Shown: piece by piece, positions 47,651-59,600 of the stretch
Layout: each line of letters opens with the position of its first letter
Numbering within the stretch: the first letter of the stretch is position 1
Origin: Gymnorhina tibicen
Lineage: Eukaryota > Chordata > Aves > Passeriformes > Artamidae
Assembly: GCA_013399875.1 (NCBI GenBank)
Contig: VXAZ01001047.1
Span: forward strand, 1,054,001-1,118,000
Direction: 5' to 3'
DNA length: 64,000 nt
Made by a program: the position numbers and the translations under genes
The notes under the pieces: generated by a model
Database searches by the model: none
Seen by the model: only the letters and a program-made list of their open reading frames with translations
What the model was told of the DNA's origin: nothing

Positions 47651-50600
47651 TTCATATGCAAAATATTGCTTAAGTTGCACTGAAGAGCATTTTCTTCAGA
47701 CCTCAAATAATTTATGCTGCCCTGTTTAACAGCATCTTCTATTTTCAAGATCTTTCCCTTAAAAATACTAGCACCGAATCACATATGTTATTTTAGGTAT
47801 CAGTCGCACCAAAACTGTTGACTGAGGCAAAAGTATCCCCGCTCTTGTTCCTTTCTTTGTGCATGCCAGGATGCAAGCCTCGGTGCCATCACCTCTCAGC
47901 GTTGTGCTGGAAGCTGGTGTGCAGTTGCTTGTCCACTACAGACTCCTCAGAAGTGCTGCTTTCCAGGATACAGGCCCCCCTTTCATAAGGCATGGCTTGC
48001 ATTCCCAGCTCTCTGGCACACAACTTTGCCTTTCGCCATATTAAAGACACAGTGTGTCTGAATGTGCCTACAGAGCAAGTTGTGAGAGCTCCATTACCAT
48101 TTACTGTTCTGCTGGCAATTACTATCAGTAACAGGTTTTTTTGTTTACTTCTGTGACAATGATGAAAGCCGTCCATAGTATGGGGATTAGTGCAAATACT
48201 CACTGGAATCAATCAAAAGGACTCTTTTCCTGCCACTTAGCCGATTTTTAAACCAATTTCATATTGACAGTTGTTTTGTTAATCAAAATGCTTTACAAAA
48301 TTAAACGTATTTTCTATCAGCCTCATTCTCACATCGGACAGCTGTACCTTTGTTAACTTCTAGCTTCCAGCAGGAGAAGAAGGGTGAAGGTGGGAAGAGC
48401 TGGCTGTGGGATACTGCTGGTAAACACTTTTGGAAACACCACAGGCGCTCTTTGCAGTGCTGTGTACAGAAGAACTCCATCCACATAACTGCACACTACT
48501 TAAGCCCTACAGAAGGTTTATTTCAAGACTGTTGGCCATCCCAAGTATTCCAGAAGTTTTATGGGTGCTGGCACAAGGCTGGAAGAGCAGAATATTAGCA
48601 GAGGGGTAAAAGAGACAACACCTGGATTGAAAGCAGAAATTTGTGTGTCTATTCATGAGCTTTAATTTCTATTCATTGTAGCCTGAAGTTCAGAGAAAGT
48701 CCATCTGGCTTCTTGTACTGCTGCCTTCCCCCTCTTTCCCTTTCTGCTACCTGTCCTGCTGTATAACCATGCAGCTATTAGAACTATCCTGTAGGCAATG
48801 GACAGCTAAATGGGATTTTCCAGAAGCCTGGGGAAGTCTTCCAGTGGAATCTAGCACTAAAATATCACCTATTAAAGGCTGCACTAAAAATTCCTTTCTT
48901 TAAATAACTTTGAAGAGAAGAAATCTATCTACTCAATTTGGGCCCATGGATTTCTCCCCAAACGTACCTTAATCTGTTCAGAAGATAAATGACCATATGG
49001 TTTAATTGTGCCTTCTTCACAGAAGCCATAACTTTCTCTCTTATGATCAGTACACCTTGATCCTTTCCATTTTCAAATGCAGTCCCACTTATGAGTCATC
49101 TTTCCCTCCTCTCACACACACTTTTCAGTCTCTCCTTTTCATCCTTTTCCTCTTGTTTTAGTAAAAGCTGTAGGTAGGGCGAACTAAAATAGCGAGTTTC
49201 ACAACTGGACATGAGACATCCTTAAATTTAGATCAAATAAGCCCTTCCAAAGTACACTAGAGCTTTCCATCCAGACAGATTTTAAAAAGCTACATATAAT
49301 TATGGAAAGGAATAGGAACAAAAATAGCCTGTGGACGATGCCCTCTCTCAACAGTATATGGATAGGAAGGAGGACAGCCTTATTCTCTTAGAAGCAGGAG
49401 AAAAGGTAACTTGAGGCAGCCGTGGGAAGCCCCCACCAGCCCGTAGGCTTGCTAGATTGCTAAAAATCCTCAAGTGTGATAGATTCCCATAGAAACCCTC
49501 TTTTTCTACACTAATTGTTTTCCCAACCTTAATTCCAAACTATAATCAAACTATAAAGCTAAGATTACCCCAGAAAACTTGACTACATCTCACTATCTGA
49601 GACTGCAAGCTCTTATCCAAGCAAAAGCAAAGACAGTCTTGGAAGAAGCCTGCTTTGCCAGTCATTGGTTTGTCTTGGAAGTCTAAAATTCAAGAAAACA
49701 AAAAAACCTGTTGTCTTGCCTTGACATCCATAACTCCTACCCTTTCAACAGGCGCCTGCTGATGATAGCAGCAAGAGTCGTCTTACTCCCGACTTTCCTC
49801 CCACGCTTTGCACTGGCAAGGAGCCCTCACGCACTCTGTCCTGACTTGGAACAAGTTCTGCAGCCTGGTCCTACACTTTCCACCGCAAACTGGAAATTTC
49901 GTGTCCACTTCAGGTAAATACATTTTATTGAATTAAATACAAGAAAGTAAATATGGCAGAGTTACAGTGCTCCTTGTGTAAAACACTGACTTCCAAGATA
50001 AACAGGAATGCTACACAGCTTTTGCATATTGCTATCCTGCAAGCACTTCAATGCACAATGGTGCTAAAGAAAGTATCGGGAGAAAGATGGAAATTTTGGC
50101 AGCTTCTGAAGGGAGAGCTGAGCCTACTGGCAGTGGGCAGCATGTGTAAGGATTGGGAGATAAACACATCAGACCTTTCTCACAAGTAATCAATAACAAA
50201 ATAGTTATGTTTGAAATCAGACAACAGATTCAAGTGAAACTCTTTTTTCACAGCCCTATGAGTTACAGGCTATCTACTTGAGTTTGTAGTGGAGGTTTTC
50301 TTACAGTAACGATGATATACCTTCTTTAAGCCAAAGCTGACATTCAGCTGTATATTCTGGTCACAAAGGCAGAATTCTGCTGTGGCATGGAATAAGTAGG
50401 GCCCTGGGTGCTCTTGCTGCCACGCAGGCTGGCTCCACCTGGCCATTTGAGGGGCAGAAAGGAGAGTTTGCTATGAGTGCAGTAATGAAAATCAACCTTC
50501 CTCAGCCAACTTTGCATATGACTGGCATTCATTACTACTCATCTGACCAGAAGCCCTATGTGCCTTCCCACCTTCATAAGCTACACAGCAAGACCCTCGG

Positions 50601-53600
50601 CCGTGGCTGCTGCGGCTGTTGGTTGTAAAAGCCATCCCAGTTGCTACCTCCAAGGATTCTGTGATCTTTCATGCAAGACCACAACTCCTTTACTTTCACC
50701 TATTAACCATCAGTCACATTAAAGTCCTGCTCAGAGCTGTACCTGTCACTGTACCTGCCAGAGCAGCACAGCCACTCTTTCCTCTGGAGGTATTCCCTGA
50801 TAGCAGTGATTGCCAAGAAGGCCTCCAGAATCGCAAGCTCACTACATACATATCTTCTAGGCACAAATTACATTTATATCTTCACCTACTTCAGTGCCAG
50901 CCATCAGACTGTAATTAAATTACATGTAGCCTGGGAACCTCAGTCAGGAGATGGAAGACAAGCATACGAGGCATGGTGCAAACAGCACTGAGCAGATTTC
51001 CAGTTTCAGCAAATATGGCTTTCCTCCACGAACTGAGGATGTTTTCAGCCATATTTACTCCTCCATGTGCTCACAAACCTGCTAAACTGTCCCCAAGCCC
51101 TTCAAAGCTGGAGATGGGGAGAGCGTGCGAGTTCCCTCCAGCCCTTGGGCACTGCCGGCCAGGCTGCAGCAGCTGCACGCCCTCGGTAACCTAAGCAGTG
51201 AGTAGCGGCACAAAAGCTGCCTATTTCTTTGTGGAGCCATCTGTTAGGGTTTCATTCCGCACAACTCCCTGGCTTCTAGGAGATGCTGAGGTCACACATA
51301 CAGTGAGGCTCTTGGTCTGCTGCCACTCCAAGCAAGCCTCCCGTGTGTGGGGAGAGGGCATGGCCGGGGGAAGCCTCTGCCGGCCACCTCCACCCTCACC
51401 ATGCAGCCGGCTGGGCCAGGGAGCTCGCCGTGCTGAAAACTAATCGCTCAGCCAGTGTTAGCTTTCAGCTGGAGCAGTCGCAGGTCTGACAAGCACCGAG
51501 AGGTACGAGGGCAGGCACCAAAGCAGGGACGGAGGGAGGGCAGCATGACCCTATTTGTGACAGCATCAACTTGGACCGCTGCAAGTTGACTGTGAAACCA
51601 CATCCCCAGAGTGTCTCCCAAGATGGTTCCAGGAAATCCCTTCTGTTATGGGAAGCACTTCCAGTAGCACAGACCCAGTTCCCAAATTTTCTTTTCCTTC
51701 CTATCCCATCAGGCAATTAAGGCTACTCTGACTTATGAGAGGATTACATTTCATTTCCAAGAACGTGCAGATAGGAAACAGCAGGATATTTTGGTGTCCA
51801 AGACAGACAGCCATTTCTTGTTCTGCTGAACTGAATGAATACAGCAGGTTGGTCTAGGGCGTGATGGTGAGCAGCAATGGGAAGACCTCTGTCCCTCAAT
51901 AACCTCCTGCAGAAACCCATCATGCCTGAATTGCTTTGCATTTCAATCGCTGCATAAAGCTACTGACCACCTGAAGGATCTTGACACAGTGTTTAATCCT
52001 CTTCTCCGTGTTATTGTCTTCAGAAATACCCAACGGTCTACCAAGCAGTACAACTGCTTAACAGCACGTGACTATTGAATTTAAAATGCTGAAAGCAAGT
52101 CTTGTCATATCTACCCTAAAAGAGTATCCTCAAAGTATAACAAGGAAGAAACTGGAACCATCAGTTAGTAATATTATCACTCTTTCCTCACAGCAGAAAA
52201 CAAGGAGAAAAAAGCTAATCAAATACTACCACCTTTCTTCCCCTCTGCTATTGCTTCTCCTAACATTGACCACATTTGTGGTTAAATGCAGGGAGCCAAA
52301 CTTCCTATAAGCAGTGTTGTTACGGTTCCAGATTTCCACTGTGGTTCAGCTGTATCACAGCTCTGGAAAGGCAAACTGGCACATGCTCAAACCACCACCT
52401 TCCCTTATTAGGGTGAAAAAATTCCATATTGTGACTCTAAAAGGTTCTCTACCTGAATCACCTTGCTGGCCTGCCTTTTAAGATTAAAGATCTTAATAGC
52501 GAACTTAAAAAAAACCACTTTGTTGAAATTGATATTCTGGATAAAAATGCTTAGTGAAAATACTGATGCTATTTCATCACACTAGAGGAGATGCATGTAG
52601 CCAGAAAAAATGTACCTTCCCATCAAGACAATACTTTTAATTCAAGGTTCTGGCTGGCAAGATCACTGCACCTGCTCCATGCTGGGGCTCATGCTCACGC
52701 AGTCATGGAGAGGCACTTGAAGATGAGGCACAGCAACAAAGAGGGCAAAAAGCATCATCTCTCAGGGAGAGGTGAAGTACTTGTAGAAGGCGTTCAGCAT
52801 TACTCTGCAGCAGAAGGAACAATACATTTTCATACGATTTGAGCAACACTAACCAAAGAGACTGGGCTGAATCGGACAAAGTATCTGACATCAGATTTTC
52901 AGGAGGAAAGCAAACCTTCCAGGACCATTACAGGCAGGCAGGCTATTCCTAATCTTCTAGGCATGCCACATTGCACGATCAGTGGGAAAGCTGGGGTAGC
53001 TCTGGTGGGCAAGTACACTTGCTGGGATCTTTATGCCACCCCTCTTACGCCATTGCACTATTACGCAAAGTTCCAGATCCGTTGGTTTTTTCCATTTCAA
53101 CAAGGCATTGCCATCCAACAAGTCAATAAGGCAAGCTCAAGTATCTGATATTTTTAGCTAGATATACTATAGCACCTCAGAGATGCCTCAAGTTTTCTCC
53201 CTGCAAGTTCTGAAGGCAATTTCCCCCTTCTCCGCTGTTGGCTGAGCAGAGTTTGGGGACTGCTCTTCACATGCTGAGGCAACTGAGCTTTTCAAACAGC
53301 TGGGAAAGCCACATTTCTCCACTTCAAATTAAGTACTTAGAACAGATATAATCCCTGTCTAGTACAATTGGTGCTGCTTCCCCACCTTGGAGGAAGTAGG
53401 GAAGTGTTTTAAAACTGGCACTGAGGCCATCGAAAGTGAAAGGGTAGTCAAAAAAACCCCAAAACTACACAAATCTTAAGGGGAAAGAAAAAGACAGAAA
53501 TTCTGATCCTTTCTTACTGAAAACATAATGATAACTCTTGATTCACTTCAAAACAGAAAGACCTGATTTTGGCCTTAGAGAAAGGAGTCCATCTTAGTCT

Positions 53601-54968
53601 CTGCATTGCAGATGAGAACAATTACATTTTTGCTTGCTCTGACTTACTGCTAAATTGATTATTCTCCAGGACTAGGAAAGAGGGAGAAAGGAGGGAGACT
53701 GTAATCACCCTTATAAAATTCTTTTAGGTAAAAAAAGTGAATGCATCTTACTTTTCCTAGCAACCCTCTTTCCTAATTCTGAAGCAAATAAATCACACTA
53801 AGGATAGTATCTTGAACATATGGCTCTGAATAAGGGGGATTTGCCTCCTTTTCTCTTCTCTCTTTTTTTTCTCCCCTAAATTAAATATGCCAGTCTCTGG
53901 AATCCCCTATAGATTCCCTTTCACAGCAAAAGGGGTTTCTGTCCCCCTAAAATACAAATACCACCAAAAAAATTCCTTTGTAACTACTAACTTAATTCTG
54001 CCCACAGAAGGCTGTACCTAAGTTTAATATCTAGCCAACAGCACACAACCTGTTCACTACTGTTGCATTCACTTCCCACATACTCAGCAAACACGAAGCT
54101 ACCAAGACGAGAATAAGGAAGGACTTCAGTGAGCCAAGACCAGCAGCAACATGAAGAGCATCTTTACAGATGAACAGGTCATAACAATGCTGGAGGCTGC
54201 CAAATAATCTTGCATCTTTCTTTGCCATCTCTCATGTAAACACCTACAAAGCACATGGCTCCAAGTAGAGAAACTCATGGGATGTGTTTTTATTCTGCCC
54301 TTTGCTTCTCCATGCACAAGACACTCCGTGTTGCACAGTGTGGGCTTTGAATGCTCCCCTGTCTTTCTGCAGAGCAGCTGAAGCAGAGGACCACCGGGAA
54401 GGATGCTGCTAACCCCTAGATCTGGAAGAGCCTTCTCAAAGGCGCCCTGCAAGAAGGGAGAAACACCCCCTGAAGATCCTCACTCCCCTGCCTGGAATCC
54501 AAGAAGGCAGCTGGTGACACTGCGTGGAAGAGGATCACAGAGAAGTCTGCCAGCAGGAAAGAAAGGGTAACGAGGATGCCAAAAGCCAACGGTCTGCATT
54601 TTTCTTTTTTTTGGTAAGCAAAAATAAAACCAAGCAACACAAATGTGACTAGCAATAGAAATCAGGAAGGAAATGTAAATGATTTTATAGAAAGCATGAA
54701 TCAAAGTCATACCAAAAACCACCTGAATGTTTCTCTATCATAGGCGATTTCTCACGTTCTTTTATGTCATCTTTGCAGTGTCAGTTTTCGAGAGAACAAT
54801 TCTCAGCTCAGCACGACAGAACAGTAATACCAACGGGCATGCAGAACATTAGCATGTTATAAATAAACTCCTAATTTGAGGTGGGAAAAATCATCAAGGC
54901 AGCTCTTATGATTAAGAACCAGAGAAAGAAAATGAGCAATTTGCTTATGCTTTCAGGACACTGTATTT

Positions 54969-54985
54969 AAAAAAAAAAAAAAAAA
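54969..54985. repeat. Poly(A) run
   Basis: About 17 adenines without an attached retrocopy or LINE that I can recognise. A second, similar run lies near 55261-55273. Confidence 0.85.
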
Positions 54986-56150
54986 GCTTTTTGTAACCCT
55001 AATTCCTGAGGGAAAAAAAGAATAAACCCAGTGAAATACCCACTGTTGAGACAAAGAAGCCAGTGAAAATGCTATTACAATTTTTAAAGCCCTCCCTGTG
55101 CCCACCTCAAGTAGTAAGTTGCCTTTTTTACTGGCTCAAAGAATTTAGTGCTTAGGGGTACTACAGCCGGGTTGTGAAGTTTCAGCTTCCTCTCACCCGA
55201 CTTGCAGTTTTACATAACTCCCAAGAGACACTCTTTGGCCACAGATACCACGCAGCTGAAAAAAAAAAAAAAACCCCCGAAAAAAAACAACCCACCCTAA
55301 AAATGTACGAGGTGCAGAAGCATTATACAGCAATTCAGATCTGGGTTACTTAAAGCCACTCAATAAAACTCTTACCATGAAAAGTAAAACTACTCCACTG
55401 AGCTGACGGCCAGGATTATTTCGTGCCTGCGATAGCCCTGATCACCGCCCTCCGTCTGCCCCGTGCGGGGTTCCCTTCCCACCCTGTCCCCAAGTCTGCA
55501 AGGACAGATAACTCCCTGCCACGGCACGGCTGCCACCTCGGGTATTATTTCTGTACCACTCCACTATTGTCGCTCTGTACCAGCATGACACTTACTAAGC
55601 ATTGCTATAAAAATTTCTGCAAATATCTATGTTTTCCACGAGCGGGGATAATGGCCTCATTGCAATAGCCTTGATAAAAGCTCCAACAAGACAGCTTTCA
55701 GATATCACCACACAAAAGCCTTCTGTGAAGCTGTAACCAACATCAATTCCCGCTATGCGAAGACATTAGACAAAGTGTGAACTAGCTTACTGTATGGGGA
55801 CAAAAAACTGACTGTCAATGTGTGGGACCAACGCTGTCTAAAAACACAACGCTGGCAAGGCAAAATAGCACCAGCATATATACATGGTAATTGCCATTTA
55901 ATTCCAGAATTAGCAGCACAAGAAAACAAGTACTGAAGGCACTATTAGGTTACTACCATCATTCAATACATTATAATTCCATATAATTCCATTTCTAGTG
56001 TCCCTCTTTGGAAAAATGATTTTAAAAACAGCAGATGTTAAAAACACCCAAGCAGAAGGTGAAGGAAAGCCCAGTTTCCGTTACAGAAGCACTCAGAGAA
56101 TGCAGCAAACCCTTCAGATCTGCTCCTTAGAGCATGTGTTTTCCTGTAGA

Positions 56151-56396
56151 ATCATGGAATAGCTTGGGTTGAAAGAGATCTTTAAAGGTCATCTAGTCCA
56201 ACCCCCCTGCAATGAGCAGTGACATCTAACTAGATCAGGTTGCTCAGAGCCCCATCCAACCCAGCCTTGAATGTTTCCAGGAATGGGTACCTATCACCTG
56301 TCTGAGCAAGCTGTTCCAGTGTTTCACTAGCCTTGCTGTAAAAAAAGTCTTATATCTAGTCTAAATCCACATTCTTTTAGTTTAAAACCATTACCC
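56151..56396 (-). mobile_element. CR1 LINE 3' fragment
   Basis: CR1 3' end seen as reverse complement: 'atcatggaatagcttgggtt', 'ggtcatctagtccaaccccc', 'gatcaggttgctcagagccc', 'catccaacccagccttgaat' and 'ctaaatccacattcttttag'. It breaks off at 'accattaccc', exactly where a second CR1 copy begins. Confidence 0.94.
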
Positions 56397-56650
56397 ATTA
56401 ATAATAATAGAATAACCTGAGTTGGAACAGACCAGTAGGATCATTGAGTCCAGCCCGTGGCCCTGCACAGGACAGCCCTGACAATCACACCATGTGCCTG
56501 AGAGCATTGTCCAAAGGCTTCTTGAACTCTGCCAGGCATGGTGCTGCGACCCTGAGGAGCCTGTTCCAGAGCCCAGCCACCCCCTGGGTGGAAACCATTT
56601 TCCTAATACCCAGCCTAAGCCACGGTAGATAGCCTGGGACACACAAACCA
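56397..56650 (-). mobile_element. Second CR1 LINE fragment, different subfamily, abutting the first
   Basis: Starts with a short ATTAATAATA-like 3' tail, then 'gaataacctgagttggaaca', 'cattgagtccagcccgtggc', 'ctgcacaggacagccctgac', 'ccaaaggcttcttgaactct' and 'gaggagcctgttccagagcc'. The internal sequence is clearly a different CR1 subfamily from the copy at 56151, in the same orientation and with no spacer. Confidence 0.9.
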
Positions 56651-59600
56651 CCATTCCACCTATGGTAGAAGACGAAAGCTTTTCTGTGCATCATTTTGTA
56701 CCTTTTACATACTTATCTGCTTACACTCGGGTAGCATCCAAAAAGTCAGAAGCCTATTGTCAACCTCAATGGACTGCACTAACAGAATTGCTGGGCCAAG
56801 AGATAAGGTTTTTACTTTCAGACCTGAAATTTGCCAGATGACACCTCTTAAATGGGAGTCTAGGAAGGAGGGATGAAAACAAGTCTACATGTCAGTTTGT
56901 TTCTAAAAACATTTGAAAGGCAAATTTGAAAGCTAAGATTTTAGACAGCATAGTACACTCGCCCTATGGAGAAGTGTTTCACTCTAAAATTACATCTGTA
57001 CTTTAAAATGTGTAAAAAATATGAAATCCTACAGTGCATATTCAGTGGCTTGCAAAAAAAAATTATCTGTTACTGCATTCCAATTTTAGTATGATTTTAT
57101 AACTAACGGGCAGAACCAAAATTAAGACAAAGTTATATTCAGAGAGAACTAGTAGAGTGGACCAATGAGTCTGATGTGATATATAAGAATTAGACTCCTG
57201 CACTGCATGGTGTGCACCATTGAGTCCTAAACCAGAGACTTTTAATGTCACCTTAATTAACAAGGAAGGAAGTTTGCCAATGAGTTTCTTCCCCCGCCCC
57301 CCCTTTTCTAGCACCAAGTTATGCAATATGCAACAACCTTTGAACCAACAGCTGTACAACAAGCAAAAAAACCAAAACCAGAATAGCATGGTTAAGAGGA
57401 GAATGTCTTTCAAGAAGTTCATTAATGAAAATTACTTTTAGAATCTATGCATATATAACCAACACACATACCACAACTCAGGGTAGGAATGCTGGAGCTG
57501 AAGCAGCCAAGGCTAAGCAAACATCTCTTGTCCAGATTCCTAATACAACTTATTTTTACCAAAAATAGTTCTTTACATATTTTCTACAAGTTTTCATAGA
57601 TCTTTGCAAAACAACTAGTGGCTTGCAAGGTCTATGTGACAGGACTGTAAAATTTCATTGTAAAAATGAAGAAATGAAAAACAAAATAATAGCAGCCTCC
57701 ACTTTTAACAGTGACTTGTCCATATAAAGCTCAAGATACAAAGGATTTAATATCTGCAATACTGCAAGTGTGCATCACAGGAAACACCCCATATCTTCTT
57801 AAAAATCAGGTTCTAGACCCTTGAAGTAAGGCACCTGAATATGCCACCAGCCTTAGGTAGCGGACATTTCTGGGCATAAAAGCAGCCACATACAAGTTGG
57901 ATGAAATCTTGAAAGTAGCTGCAGGTGATCAAATTAAAGTCTCCTACTCAAAGAAAGCAATGAAACAGGATACTGGTTTTACTTTTAGAGGCAGGAATAA
58001 AGAAAAGCCATATTTGCCCACATAACTTAGCACGCTCACAGAAGAGATGCCAGCTGATTCTGAAAAAGGTGATCTTTAATGCTCCACTTCTCCTTCCTAG
58101 CAAAGTCCTAGGCCAAAGACCTTGGGCACAAAACACCCGAGAGCTGCAGGGCATGCACATGCAGCAGTGACAGAGTTAGCATGTTAGTTTTCACAGTGTC
58201 ACAGGTCAGGTCAACAACTGTCCACATTCATAAGTGGGACAGGAGACTCATGACACACGCCATTAACCTTAGGCAAGCTCAGTTTGCAAACAACTACCAG
58301 CACATTTGCTATGCATTCATGTATGTATAAAAGGGAGGCTAAAACCCATGAAGCAGTACTCTCTTACCACACAACAGAGGCCATTTTCATTAAGCTCTGG
58401 CTTAATCAACACCTAGCCAAGCTCCTGCCTTCTCCCTTTACAGGGCTTACAGATGCAAATATTTACCACAGCTGATGTCGAGCTCATAAGGCATTAAGAA
58501 CTCCATGAATGCCACTAGATCCAGCAAATAGCAGCAGCATCCAAGCAGACAGCATAGTACTTCAAGAGACACCCATGCCAGGCATAGCACTTCCAAGTGT
58601 GGTTTTGGACCAACTTACTTGAGGAAAACAGGAGTTAAATAGTTCCTTTTTAAAGATGTGATAAATTGGGCAATATTGCCAAGCCTGTCTTCAAACAGAA
58701 CTGAAATTGAAACAGAATCCAAACACCTCACCAGCAGCACCTCCAGCACTGCAGCAGCCCCATCCCAGAGGCACAGGCAGCCTCCCTCACACTGCACACC
58801 ACTGCCCCCAGGGAACATGATGGGGGTTTCTTCTCCCCAGAACTACAAACACAATCCTGGTCTTGACAAATAATGCAGGAAGTGATTAACTCTGCCAGCC
58901 AAAACAAAAGCCTGAAGTCCAACTTAGTCATTTGTAAGGATGAGAATTACCTCCATATATACACAGTCAGTGCTGCCAGCTGTAAATGAGACTATTTGCA
59001 GAGACTATAAAACCTGGAAATTTAGTTCCTCTGAAAGCTTTCCATCCGCTGAAGCTCTGCACTGGGCAAGGCTGGATCCACATTACCACCACTGGCATAA
59101 GAAACTCACTGGAACTAAAGTCAGAGTTGCCAACTCATCCTTATAGCAGGCAGCCCCACCAGAAGCCAGGACAAAAGCCTGAACCACCTTCCCACTCCTG
59201 CACACCAGCACCAGGACCAGCCCTGCCACCAGAGCCATGGCCATCAGCCCAGCAGACACCTTCAGAAGTGAATGATGCCATACTTGAAGCTACCAAGAAA
59301 AGCTCCTGTCTTCATTTCACATGCACCAATCCCATTCTTGGTGCTCTGAACAGGAGGGACAGGCTCAATTTCCCTCCCATAACCACACCACACCTACTGG
59401 CCTGCACAGGACCAGGCTCCAGAGAGGAATGGTGCTACTTCACTTTCCTTTTTGCAACCTATGTTCCATAATGGGCTACTCCCACAGCAGTCATGTCTAC
59501 TCCTCCCCTCTGTCTCACACCTCCCATTCCCCTGCCCAGGGCCAGGTTAAGGCCTCATGAAACAAGCTGGGTCTGAAAGGGTCTCTGGCTCCTGCTAGAC

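Noticed and set aside
50950..51550. Moderately GC-rich patch as the E2F3 first exon or alternative promoter
   Set aside because: CpG density is modest, and no sequence resembling the E2F3a or E2F3b N-terminus with a suitable donor was seen.
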